This document shows, piece after piece, positions 36,600 to 45,194 of a DNA stretch of 64,000 bases. Under the pieces are notes generated by a model. That model was not told the DNA's origin. It searched no databases and was given only the letters and a program-made list of their open reading frames with translations. Position numbers and translations under genes: made by a program. Where the stretch lies: the NCBI RefSeq assembly GCF_009796285.1, contig NZ_CP047020.1:9548001-9612000 (forward strand), given 5' to 3'. The first letter of the stretch is position 1. Each line of letters opens with the position of its first letter. The stretch comes from Streptomyces broussonetiae. GTDB taxonomy: Bacteria > Actinomycetota > Actinomycetes > Streptomycetales > Streptomycetaceae.

Positions 36600-36815
36600 A
36601 CGGACAGGACAGTTCACCCGCCCGCTGGCGTTCCACCCGCATCGGATCGGGGTCTCACGGATATGCCGACCGAGGCGACCGCGTTCGGCCTGCACGATCT
36701 GAGTGTGTTCCTGGAGCGTGCCGGCCTGTTGGGGTTGGACGTGGTGGACCTGGTGAACTCACCGCTTATCGAGTGGCGGGGTGGCGGGCCGAGCGCGTGG
36801 TCGGCCGTGCACTGA
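36600..36815 (+). CDS. Hypothetical fragment
   Basis: A rightward frame ending at 36815 contains EATAFGLHDLSVFLERAGLL and LDVVDLVNSPLIEWRGGG, which is protein-like in hydrophobic pattern, but I cannot assign it. It is probably the tail of a lost gene rather than an independent one. Confidence 0.3.
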   Translation, partial: TDRTVHPPAGVPPASDRGLTDMPTEATAFGLHDLSVFLERAGLLGLDVVDLVNSPLIEWRGGGPSAWSAVH

Positions 36816-37083
36816 CGCTCGGCGGTCCCGTTTCGACCCGATGACGGCGTGCCTCGCGCTGCCGGCATGTTTCCACAGCGCACACATAAGGTGACGCGCG
36901 TCATGCCGGAACTTTGATCACGGGGCCCTGCCTGCACTTTCCCGGCTCGCGGTGCACTGCGGCACCGGAATCCCCTCTTCACTGTGCACACAGACACTCC
37001 ACACGATGTGTTGCCGTTCCTAGATTGTCGGGCGAGCTAACAACGGCCCAACCGAGGCTGCCATCAGAGGGAGAAGCTCACTC

Positions 37084-37767
37084 ATGCTCAAACTCGGCAA
37101 GTCCATGCGTGCGAGGACCGAAAGAGAAAGCGCCTTGATCCGGATCAGGAAACTGCTGTCCAACCGCCTCGTAAAGCTGGCCGCGACTGTGACGGCGGCG
37201 CTCGCGATGCTGCTGGGCACCACCGGCACGGCGAACGCGGCGATCTACTGGGACAACCCCAGCATCCAGATGGTCAACCAGGCCAGCCAGCAGTGCCTGG
37301 CAGGTGTATACGACTTCGGACCCTCGTACCCCGCTGGCGAGACGGTGCCTGGGTGTATGGCCAGGGGCACCAGCTGGATCCGGCTGGAGAGCGGGCAACC
37401 AGACTCCGGTGGCCACGCGAACGTCCAGATCATGACCGAAAGCGGCAGCGGAACGGTGTGCCTGGGAGCGGTCGCGGGCGAGGGACCCTCTCAGATCCAG
37501 GGTTCGGCTGCAACGCGTTGGGAAACCTGCGAGGTTGATGGCAACAACTGGGATCAGATCTGGACCATGATAACCGCAGCTCCGGCGCAGAACGTTGGAA
37601 ACCCGGCGGGATTGAAGCACTTCATCAACTTCCACAACGATCATTACAACGTGTGTCTGGACGGCGGCATCGGTGTCTACGGCTTCCCCGGCGGCTGCTC
37701 CACCACCAACAACTGGCAGATCTGGAACATCTACACCAACCAGACCTCGGAACCTTATCGAGGCTAA
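37084..37767 (+). CDS. Secreted protein with a ricin-like beta-trefoil appearance
   Basis: A 227-residue exported protein. GGGAGAAG lies upstream of the ATG. The n-region is long and charged, followed by a hydrophobic core (LAATVTAALAMLLGTTGTANA) with cleavage near residue 52. The mature part shows repeats of the kind Q-x-C-L-x-G followed by W (SQQCLAGVYDFG, VCLGAVAGEG, NVCLDGGIGVYG, NNWQIWNIY) with paired Cys, reminiscent of ricin-type or related carbohydrate-binding trefoils but too divergent for certainty. It carries no enzyme domain. It could be a free-standing lectin. Confidence 0.65.
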   Translation: MLKLGKSMRARTERESALIRIRKLLSNRLVKLAATVTAALAMLLGTTGTANAAIYWDNPSIQMVNQASQQCLAGVYDFGPSYPAGETVPGCMARGTSWIRLESGQPDSGGHANVQIMTESGSGTVCLGAVAGEGPSQIQGSAATRWETCEVDGNNWDQIWTMITAAPAQNVGNPAGLKHFINFHNDHYNVCLDGGIGVYGFPGGCSTTNNWQIWNIYTNQTSEPYRG

Positions 37768-38239
37768 CGACTAAAACCCGTATCACCTTGAGATGAGCGA
37801 TGCCCTCCCTGGCAGGTTCCGGGGGGCATCCCCATGCCCTCTGCCCAACACCCAGCAGATGTCTCGCCGCGCTACTGTGAGGTCCCCGAGGGGCCTGGCA
37901 GCCGTGGCGATACCGCAACAGCAACAGGCGTCCTCACGGCCGGGATCGATCAACGCGGGTCCGTTCACCCGATTGGAGGCGTAAGTGTGCCTTCCGAGAG
38001 GGTTCACTGCTCAACACGGACCCCCGCACCAGAGGGCTTGACCCGGACGGCCCGATGCGCACCAGGCCGTTCAACGAGGCGCGAGAACGAGATCATCAGA
38101 GGTTCAAAGATGGGTTCTGAGGAGGCCGTCGACAGGTCGGGCACGGAAGAGGGCCGCAAGAGCAAGAGGCTTGCAGTACTTCTTCCACGACTACGAGGTC
38201 TACACGGCGGACTCGAGCGCGTTGGAGAGGCCCGCCGGG
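37768..38239. other. No intact gene
   Basis: A rightward stretch ending near 38251 reads LQYFFHDYEVYTADSSALER and looks like an isolated fragment of a coding region; its family is not recognisable. Otherwise I see nothing in these 470 bp. Confidence 0.35.
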
Positions 38240-38687
38240 GCCGGTGCATAACCCGTGGCGGCGCAGCAGGTTTGCAGGGCACGTTGGTTTCGCGGGGAGT
38301 CAGGGCCGCGCCCGTGGTGTAGGCGGCATGGGCCACGGCGTAGACCACTTCGGCGACGTCCTCGGGCGTGCCGACCCGGCGCTGCGGGGTGTTGGCGTTG
38401 ATCCAGTCCCGCGAGCCACGGGTGCGGCCGGCGTTGTTGACCAGGATGTCGAGGCGGCCGAACCGCTCGATCGCGGTGTCGACCAGCCGCGCGGCATCGG
38501 CGGGGTCGGAGATGTCGCCCTGGACGTAGACGGCGTCCGGAAGCGCGGCGGCCAGTTCCTCTCCGGCCTTCACCGGGGAGGCGGAGTTGACCACCACCCG
38601 CAGCCGGGCGGCCGCCATACGGCGTGTGACGGCCGCTCCGATACCCGTGGACGAACTGGTGATGAGGGCGACGCGTTCTTCACTCAC
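38240..38687 (-). pseudogene. SDR with the catalytic centre deleted
   Basis: It starts MSEERVALITSSSTGIGAAV (nucleotide-binding motif), keeps VYVQGDISDPADAARLVDTA and RLDILVNNAG, then jumps to INANTPQRRVGTPEDVAEVV and VAHAAYTTGAAL. About 100 residues with the catalytic Ser, Tyr and Lys are missing, and the normal C-terminal GG motif is replaced. The open frame runs on past the family end to 38004, so it may be translated but cannot be an active SDR. Confidence 0.75.
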
Positions 38688-38984
38688 ACATACCTCCGCT
38701 CAACTGCCTTCTACAGGGGCCTCTTTACCCCGCGGCAGTCTTCCCGCGGTGCGCACGAAGGCTCCTTGGCGGCTCGTGGGACATTCCCTAGGACAACATT
38801 GAATGGAATTTAAATTCCACATTGTGAGTGCAAATGTGAGGGTGGCGGTCCCTCTCCAGATGTGAGTTGGGAGCGTGGTGGTGGGGTTTGGGTGTCATCG
38901 GCTGTGGTGGGTTGTCGGCCTGGTACGACACGGCTCGGCGTTTCGTGGTGGCTGTCATGGGGGTGACCGCGCGGCTTGAGGCTC

Positions 38985-39230
38985 TCCCCGTGGGGTGGAC
39001 GAACTCGGTCCAGAACACCCCGGTCTCACTGTCGCCGATCATCACCCCGAGCACCTCGCGGCCGCCGTCCTCGGTGATGCCGGTGGCGATCACCACGGCC
39101 CGGGACACGTTCTGGTGCTCGACCCTCGCCTTGCAGTAGGTGGCGTCCAGATACACGTACGGGAAGCGGACGTGATCCAGAGGCCGGGCACGGAACGCAG
39201 TCACCCGGCCGTCCAGATCCAGGCGGATCC
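38985..39230 (-). pseudogene. IS256-family transposase fragment
   Basis: Contains VTAFRARPLDHVRFPYVYLD with the first catalytic Asp, then TYCKARVEHQNVSRAVVIAT, GREVLGVMIGDSETGVFW. Both sides end abruptly. This is the central-N-terminal part of an IS256/mutator transposase. No flanking inverted repeat is evident. 38688-38984 holds no gene. Confidence 0.7.
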
Positions 39231-39554
39231 GTCGTTGGCGACGAGCTACGCCGCCTCGGAGACCGACGCCATGCTGCGGACGCGGGACGGCGCGCGCGGC
39301 GTCGACGCGGCCGGGCGGCGTCGGCCGGGGACACCGCGCTCACCCCCTTGATCGCCGGACGGCGGTTCTCATGTTTCCCGGCTGAGCCTAGGCAAGGCGG
39401 TGCGGTGGTCATCCGACAGCAGTTACGTGGTAGTGACAATCGGGGGCCAACTTCTTGGCGTGCCGAGTGCTCTTCCTCGGTGAAAACGCACCAATTGGTC
39501 ATCTGTGAAGCCCGGTTGATGTACGGGACTGAAGAGATCAAAGGAGATCCAGGT

Positions 39555-39953
39555 ATGAAGCTTGGTCTGAAGCGGCTCGCGGTAGTCGGCGCGCTGGGTA
39601 TCGCCTCGGCCGCATTGGCGGTATCCCCGGCGTTCGCGAAGGGTGACATCTCGGTGCAGGCCACCCCTCACACCGTGCATGCCGGCCACATCGTGAAGGT
39701 GCACGGCCAGGGTGACGACGATGCTGCGCGGTACACCACGCTCGTCATACAGGAGCGGTCCGGCAAACCCGGCCACTGGGGCCACTGGCGCGTGGTCAAG
39801 CGGAGCTACAACGGCGACGCGCGCATGAACGTCAAGGCCACGCACAGGGGCGATCTGCAGTTCCGTTCCGTGCTGTACTCGACCGACAGCCACCACCGGC
39901 ACGCGAAGACGGACCGCACGTCCTCGCCGGTGACCGTCCACGTCGTCCGCTAG
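39555..39953 (+). CDS. Small secreted protein
   Basis: A 132-residue exported protein. AGGAGA lies 7 nt before the ATG, and the signal peptide (KLGLKRLAVVGALGIASAAL) is cleaved after AFA near residue 28. The mature part is rich in His, Thr and basic residues and opens with a beta-strand pattern (ISVQATPHTVHAGHIVKVHG) typical of Ig-like or calcium-regulated actinobacterial exported proteins. No Cys and no enzyme motif are present. A strong hairpin follows 40 bp after the stop, so it is a monocistronic unit. Confidence 0.75.
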   Translation: MKLGLKRLAVVGALGIASAALAVSPAFAKGDISVQATPHTVHAGHIVKVHGQGDDDAARYTTLVIQERSGKPGHWGHWRVVKRSYNGDARMNVKATHRGDLQFRSVLYSTDSHHRHAKTDRTSSPVTVHVVR

Positions 39954-39992
39954 CCGAGACAACGTCAGCGGCCTCGCATGCTGATCGACCGC

Positions 39993-40024
39993 CCTCTCCG
40001 GGACGGCATACCGTTCCGGAGAGG
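39993..40024. terminator. Strong terminator hairpin
   Basis: CCTCTCCGGGACGG and CCGTTCCGGAGAGG pair over 14 bp with one G-U wobble around the loop CATA. It lies 40 bp after the small secreted-protein gene and faces a leftward gene, so it may act in both directions. Confidence 0.7.
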
Positions 40025-40318
40025 AAACCGGCCGTGATGGCGAATACGACCCGGCTCAGCGGCGGAGACGCCGAAACGACCGGGTTCGCTGAGCCTCGCA
40101 ACAACTCCCGGACCCCAGTCCGGGGATGGCGAGGTGGACGGTGCCCGCCCGGGTGTCCCGCTCGCGCGGGCGCTGTCCGTCGCGGTGATTGACTCGCTCG
40201 CCGTCGACTTGGCCGTATTCGGCATTGCAGAGGGCGCCGGCCTCCGCGGACATCTCCTACGGCCGCCAGGGCTCCAGCCACCCATCGGGCCGCGCTCGAA
40301 GAGCTGTCGGGTTTGGGT

Positions 40319-40806
40319 CTACATGACGGGTTCACCGTCTCGGAGGTACAGCGGCCGCCCCGCGTCCAGCGCCTTAGCACGTGCTCGAACCGACGCCGGA
40401 TGCGGGCCTGTAGGCGAACGGAGGCTTCGGCGGGCGTGACGAAGGCAGCTTCGGACAGCTCGTCGTCTTGTGGCCGTAGCTGGTCGGCTCGGTCTTGGCC
40501 GAGCGTGCCGCCGTCGAAGATGAACGCGATCCGGTCATCCCAGGGGCCGTGCGGGGCGACCCGGTCCACCACCACCGGCCCGAGCAGGGTGACGTGCGCG
40601 CCGAGTTCCTCCATCAGCTCACGGCGTGCGGTTTCCTCCGGCAGCTCGTTGGCCTCTGCCATTCCGCTGGGCAGGTCCCACCCTGGTTTGTAGGTGGGGT
40701 TCACCAGGAGCACGCGGCCGGATGGGTCCCACAGCAGCACATCGGCTGCTACGCGCTTGCGGGCTTGCTTCGCGTTGCCCTCCGCGAGATAGGCCGCAAG
40801 CGCCAA
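40319..40806 (-). CDS. NUDIX hydrolase, frameshifted near its end
   Basis: A NUDIX pyrophosphohydrolase. After VAADVLLWDPSGRVLLVNPT comes the NUDIX box from GMAEANELPEETARRELMEE to LGA, complete with the REx2EE core. The normal ending (LDAGRPLYLRDGEPVM, stop at 40319-40321) lies one frame away after a shift near 40375; the actual frame continues about 160 further codons to 39832 without family similarity. The catalytic box is intact, so the protein might keep activity with an abnormal tail. The substrate is likely a nucleotide derivative. Confidence 0.65.
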
Positions 40807-41153
40807 GGTCGCACCGACGACGACCAGGCCGTCCGGCTACGGACTGTGCTGGCCGAGTACGGCCAGCACATGCTCTGACAGCGGCTGGCCACACCTGGAG
40901 GAAGCGATCGCGAGGGGTGTCCGGGGCAGGTCCGCCATCTCGCCCCGGCTGGACTGCGAACCCTCCGACCGTTCCGGGCCCGGCCCTCCACCCGCGACCT
41001 GCGCCGCGAGCTGGCCCACGCGCTCGGCTTGCAGTGGCGCCGCCCGCCCAAGTTGCCGGTGCCCGGAGTAGGGGTTCCACCCGGACGACGGAGCGGGCAG
41101 GATGAGGCGGCCATGACATACCCATGCGGTGCTGACCCGAAGGGAACCGTCTC
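40807..41153. other. No supported gene
   Basis: A 347-bp gap between divergent genes. A rightward segment with STRDLRRELAHALGLQ hints at an old coding fragment. It should contain the promoters for the NUDIX and cyclophilin genes, but no clear -10/-35 pair stands out. Confidence 0.35.
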
Positions 41154-41816
41154 GTGCTCCGTAAGCCAAGCGCACTGCTCGCCGCCTCCGCCCTGCTCCT
41201 CCTCGGCACCGCGACGCAGGCCGCAGCCGACAATCCGCCCCCTGCCGCGCCGTCGGCCGCCTGCACTTACACGCCGGCCGTTCCCGCAGACAACTTCAAG
41301 GGGATACCGGTCTTCGACCCGGTGAAGGCCGCAAAGCCGTACAGCGCGACGCTGCGCACTGGCCAGGGCGCTATCACCTTCCGGGCACTGACCGACAAGG
41401 CTCCCTGCACCACGTACTCCTTCAAGTTCCTTGCCCGGCGCGACTACTTCGATCGGTCGCACTGCCACCGGCTCACCACCGCGCGCATCTATGTGCTCCA
41501 GTGCGGCGACCCGACCGGCACCGGAAGCGGCGGACCCGGTTACTCCTTCCCCGACGAGAACTTGACCGGGGCGACCTATCCCGCTGGGACGGTGGCGATG
41601 GCCAACGCTGGGCCCAACACCAACGGAAGCCAGTTCTTCTTCGTCTGGAAGGACACCAAACTCTCGCCCTCCTATACGCCGTTCGGCAAAGTCACCTCGG
41701 GCCTCGACGTGCTCCATAAGATCGCGGTGGGCGGCGAGGATGACCAGAACGGGCCGGGAGACGGCTTTCCGAGGCTGCCGGTGAACATCAAGCGCGTGCA
41801 AATCAAGAGCAGTTAG
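41154..41816 (+). CDS. Secreted cyclophilin-type peptidyl-prolyl isomerase
   Basis: A 220-residue exported cyclophilin that should speed proline isomerisation in extracytoplasmic proteins. It starts at GTG with GAAGGGAA upstream. The signal peptide (MLRKPSALLAASALLLLGTA) is cleaved after AAA near residue 25. The cyclophilin fold shows DYFDRSHCHRLTT (usual F-D-x-x-x-F/C-H-R), LQCGDPTGTGSGGPGYSFPD, AMANAGPNTNGSQFFF and TPFGKVTSGLDVL. The catalytic Arg of the H-R pair and the SQFFF core are present. It could assist folding of the many secreted enzymes. It is isolated, with no operon partner. Confidence 0.92.
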   Translation: MLRKPSALLAASALLLLGTATQAAADNPPPAAPSAACTYTPAVPADNFKGIPVFDPVKAAKPYSATLRTGQGAITFRALTDKAPCTTYSFKFLARRDYFDRSHCHRLTTARIYVLQCGDPTGTGSGGPGYSFPDENLTGATYPAGTVAMANAGPNTNGSQFFFVWKDTKLSPSYTPFGKVTSGLDVLHKIAVGGEDDQNGPGDGFPRLPVNIKRVQIKSS

Positions 41817-41981
41817 TACGGTCCTGCCCCGGCCCCGTCCTTGCAGGAAGCCCCGTCCGTCCCGGTCATGGTCGGCGTCGAGGACGTGTGTCCCAACGGC
41901 AGGTGGTCCAGGCTCGGCAGACGGAAACCAGCCGGCGTCCGTCCGGCGGCCCTTGGGCGCATGGACGCCCTTGCCTACGGA

Positions 41982-42354
41982 TTACTGAGTTCTTCGGGTT
42001 GTTGTCGGCCGGTGGGTGAGTTTGAGTCCGGTTCCTGCAAGGCAGCCGTCGATCAGGTCGGGGCGGAGTTGGATGTGTCGTAGGCCGCGCCGGAGGGTGC
42101 GTTCGAGGTGGTCGTCGTCGGTGAAGGCGGTGTTGGCCAGTGGGCCGCGCCGTAACAGTGACCAGATGCCCTCGACCGGGCTCAGATCCGGTGCGTGTGA
42201 GGGCAGTTGGATGATGGTGAGCCAGTCGTGTGCGGCCGCGTAGTCGCGCATTCCGGCGGCCCGGTGGGTGTCGAGATTGTCCCAGATGACGACGATCGGC
42301 GCCTGGAGCTGGATGTGGGCGCGGACGACCAGGTCGCGGTAGGACGCCGGCCAC
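41982..42354 (-). pseudogene. C-terminal part of an IS630-family transposase
   Basis: Reads IVVIWDNLDTHRAAGMRDYA, LTIIQLPSHAPDLSPVEGIW and RLRHIQLRPDLI-like ending. The DNLDTH and LPSHAPDLSPVEGIW blocks hold the second Asp and the Glu of the IS630 DDE triad. The N-terminus is cut at a junction with an ISL3 fragment on the other strand. Confidence 0.75.
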
Positions 42355-42387
42355 AGCCACATCTCCCCGCGCAGACTCGCCTGAATG

Positions 42388-42757
42388 CTGCTGAGCAAGC
42401 CCGACAACCTCAAGGCCGAGCAACACGAACTCCTGGCCAGGCTCACCACCGCCTGCGCCGAGATGACCCAGCTGGCCAACCTCATCAGGGACTTCGCCCC
42501 ACTCCTGACGCCGCGCACGGACAACGCCGACGTGCTCACGCGCTGGGCCACCCAGGTCTGCGGCGCCGACCTGCCCCACCTGCATGCCTTCACCCGAGGT
42601 CTGGCACGAGACCGTGACGCCGTGAATGCGGCCCTCACGCTTCCGTACAGCAATAGCTCCACCGAGGGTGTCAACACCAAGACCAAACGGATCGCACGCC
42701 AATGCACGGACGAGCATGCTTCACCCTGCTTCGGCACCACATCCTTCTCGGATAGCG
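42388..42757 (+). pseudogene. C-terminal part of an ISL3-family transposase
   Basis: Reads NLKAEQHELLARLTTACAEM, LPHLHAFTRGLARDRDAVNA and LPYSNSSTEGVNTKTKRIAR, then after a one-base deletion HGRACFTLLRHHILLG and stop. The STEGVNTKTK motif carries the final catalytic Glu of ISL3 transposases. It directly abuts the IS630 fragment, so one element inserted into or recombined with the other. Confidence 0.75.
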
Positions 42758-43076
42758 GCACGCTCCGTCACCACTGAAAGCGAGACAGGGCCGTTAGATT
42801 TACACTCCCGGCAGGGCTGCCACGCCAGCGTCGGGGTGTCGGAGGGGGGCGCGCACCCTCGGCCGCGCGGGCTCCCTCTGCCGCGGGCCGGGGCGTGATA
42901 CGTCGAGTGGGTCCCGACGGTAGTGGGAGCAGGTGGTGGCAGGTGCGCCGGTTGCCGGGCCGCGACGGCTCTCAGTTCGGTCTCGGCGTCCGGGGCCCTC
43001 CGTCTCTGACATCGTCGGGTGAGACGCCCCGAAATGATCAGATATTGTGGGCGGGTACGACAGGAGCACCTCCCGC

Positions 43077-43460
43077 ATGACCAGCACCAAGCCCTCCGGG
43101 CAAGATCCCGCGCCAAAGCCGAAGCGCCGCCGTTTCACCCCCGAGTACAAGCTGCGCATCGTCGCCGAATACGACGCGGCCCCCACCGGGGACAAAGGCG
43201 CGGTCCTGCGCCGGGAGCGGCTGTACCACTCCCACATCATCGAGTGGCGCCAGGCCAGGGACGCCGGCGCGCTGGAGAGGCTGACCGACCACCGCACCAG
43301 CCCCGCACGGCCGAAGAAGCACCCTGCCGAGGCGGAGAACGACAAGCTTCGGCGGCAGGTGGAGCGGCTGGAGAAGGAGGTCGCGAAGCGGGACGCCGCA
43401 CTGGAGGTGCTGGGAAAAACACACGCGCTCTTGGAAGCACTCTCCAAGAGCGCGGACTGA
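43077..43460 (+). CDS. IS3-family transposase OrfA
   Basis: A 127-residue DNA-binding protein. GGAG lies upstream of the ATG. RFTPEYKLRIVAEYDA and LRRERLYHSHIIEWRQARD form the IS3 helix-turn-helix, followed by a leucine-zipper-like helix (ENDKLRRQVERLEKEVAKRD) for multimerisation. It overlaps orfB, which is in the -1 frame, and a run of five A near the end (43415-43419) is the probable slippage point. Confidence 0.88.
   Translation: MTSTKPSGQDPAPKPKRRRFTPEYKLRIVAEYDAAPTGDKGAVLRRERLYHSHIIEWRQARDAGALERLTDHRTSPARPKKHPAEAENDKLRRQVERLEKEVAKRDAALEVLGKTHALLEALSKSAD
43415..43421 (+). promoter_or_regulatory. Candidate -1 programmed frameshift site
   Basis: In the orfA frame the codons are GGA AAA ACA, preceded by GG. 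Slipping back one base on the A run at 43415-43419 lets ribosomes enter orfB (AAC ACA CGC), as in other IS3 elements. The heptamer is not the canonical A-AAA-AAG. Confidence 0.55.
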
Positions 43461-44485
43461 AGGACGCCCTGGAGCCGCTTCTCCACGAGGCCGTCGATCG
43501 CCTGGCCCCGCACGTGGGCATCGTGGCCGCGTGCCGCCTGACCGGCCGTTCCCGAGCCACCCACCACCGGCGGCTGAACCCCCTCCCGGCCAGGCCCAGA
43601 GCCCCACGTCCCGCGCCGGTCAACGCCCTGACACCGGCCGAGCGGCAGGCCGTGCTGGCGTTGATGAACCGGCCCGAATACGTGGACCTGCCGCCCGCGC
43701 AGATCTACGCACGTGAGCTGGACGAGGGCCGCTACCACTGTTCCGAGCGCACCATGTACCGGATCCTGAAGGAGGCCGGGCAAGACGGTGAACGCCGCCG
43801 TCAGGCCACCCACCCGCCCCGCACGGTCCCCGAGCTCGTGGCCGACGGCCCATCCGAGGTGTGGAGTTGGGACATCACGCATCTGGCGGGTCCGGCGAAG
43901 GGCGTCTGGTTTCACGGGTACGTGATCCTGGACATCTACTCCCGCTACGTTGTCGGCCACACCGTCGAGGCGGCCGAATCCGCCGCCCGTGCCGAGGAGT
44001 TGATCCGTGAGGCGATCGACCGCAACGGCATCGTGCCGCACACCGTGCACGCCGACCGCGGCACCTCGATGACCAGCAAGCAAGTCTCCCAGATGCTCCT
44101 CGATCTCGGCGTGACCCGCAGCCACTCCAGGCCCAGAGTCAGCAACGACAACCCGTTCAGCGAGAGCCAGTTCCGCACCACGAAATACCAGCCCGACTAC
44201 CCAGAACGCTTCGATTCCCTCACCCACGCACGGGAGTGGATGGAGGCGTTCATCTCGCACTACAACCACGTCCACCGGCATTCCGGGATCGGCTACCACA
44301 CCCCCGCCAGTGTCCACTTCGGCACCGCCGAACTCGTCCGCGAGCAACGGGCGGCCACCCTCATCACCGCCTACGAGCAGCACCCCGAACGCTTCAACAG
44401 CCGGCCGGTGCCGCCGAAGATTCCCCAACAGGCGTGGATCAACGACCCCGCCCGACGACGCGAACCACAGCAACACAGTTCATAG
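43415..44485 (+). CDS. IS3-family transposase OrfB (DDE integrase domain)
   Basis: The catalytic part of the transposase, about 355 codons if entered by frameshift from OrfA. The HTH_21-like region (GIVAACRLTGRSRATHHRRL) precedes an rve integrase core. The first Asp is in VWSWDITHLAGP, the second in HTVHADRGTSMTS and the Glu in DNPFSESQFRTTK. The terminal segment with YNHVHRHSGIGYHTP is characteristic. No independent start codon with a ribosome site is seen, supporting fusion with OrfA. Confidence 0.88.
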   Translation, partial: KNTRALGSTLQERGLKDALEPLLHEAVDRLAPHVGIVAACRLTGRSRATHHRRLNPLPARPRAPRPAPVNALTPAERQAVLALMNRPEYVDLPPAQIYARELDEGRYHCSERTMYRILKEAGQDGERRRQATHPPRTVPELVADGPSEVWSWDITHLAGPAKGVWFHGYVILDIYSRYVVGHTVEAAESAARAEELIREAIDRNGIVPHTVHADRGTSMTSKQVSQMLLDLGVTRSHSRPRVSNDNPFSESQFRTTKYQPDYPERFDSLTHAREWMEAFISHYNHVHRHSGIGYHTPASVHFGTAELVREQRAATLITAYEQHPERFNSRPVPPKIPQQAWINDPARRREPQQHSS

Positions 44486-44561
44486 CCGCACATTCGTTTC
44501 ATTTGACTTGACAGCTACCGCCTTGCCAGGCTGCCGAGCGGCTCGCCGCGACCGTGTGTGC

Positions 44562-45172
44562 TCATGGTCGGCCTTCGGGCTGGTAGGGCCCTCTGTTTGG
44601 TGCAGGCCGGCGGGAGCCCCGGAAGTCGATTGCCTTCGCCCGGATGATCTGGGCGTCCATGTTGCGTTCCATCATTTCCAGGGCGGCGGCTTCCAGGTGA
44701 GGGTGGATGGAAGCAACGGCGTCCCTCGGCACGATGACGTTCAGGTGGCGGACGTGCGCGTCCAGGACGGAGTACAGCACGCGCTGCTCGGTGACCTGAC
44801 CGGTCAGTACAACGGTGCCGACGCCGAGTTGCCACAGCAGGTACGCCACGGGGGTGTCGTAGAAGATGGAGTGGCGCGTCTTGACGACGAAGAGGGAGTC
44901 GTCGTCCGGCCGGATCGGTTCGACCAGGTCGGCGTGTGGACGTGTGAGAGACGTGTCGACGAGTTCGCCGTGGTGGGAGCGCCACAGCCCGAACTTGTCG
45001 TTGGCGTGGATCACCGGCACCTGCCAGGCGCGGGCCCGGCCGATCATTCCGCAAGGACCGGCACGACCCGCTCGGGGGAGGGCAGCAGCAGGTCGGCGTC
45101 CTCGTGGTCGTAGGTGTTGATCATGTCGGTCACGACGAGCGCGCTGCTGTCTCTCTCTGTGGAGGTGTGCAC
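44562..45172 (-). pseudogene. Isochorismatase-family cysteine hydrolase, frameshifted
   Basis: From the GTG at 45172 it reads SSALVVTDMINTYDHEDADL (with the catalytic Asp), LLLPSPERVVPVLAE and then TGA. One base lost at about 45049 would restore MIGRARAWQVPVIHANDKFG, and the rest follows intact to PYQPEGRP at 44562. The usual catalytic Cys position is occupied by Gln-Val-Thr-Glu-Gln-Arg-Val (LTGQVTEQRV), so even the parent would lack the nucleophile Cys. It follows the LLM gene by 22 bp on the same strand. Confidence 0.65.
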
Positions 45173-45194
45173 AGCGAACCATCACCTTGTGCGG

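Larger units (their letters stand above)
43007..44513 (+). mobile_element. Complete IS3-family insertion sequence
   Basis: An element of about 1.5 kb containing overlapping orfA and orfB. The left end begins TGACATCGTCGGGTGAGACG at 43007; the reverse complement of the right end (to 44513) begins TGTCAAGTCAAATGAAACG. With one gap they share TG-CA-GTC-TGA-ACG positions, giving plausible imperfect terminal inverted repeats. No reading-frame lesions are seen, so this is the best candidate for a live transposon here. I could not confirm a target duplication. Confidence 0.75.
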
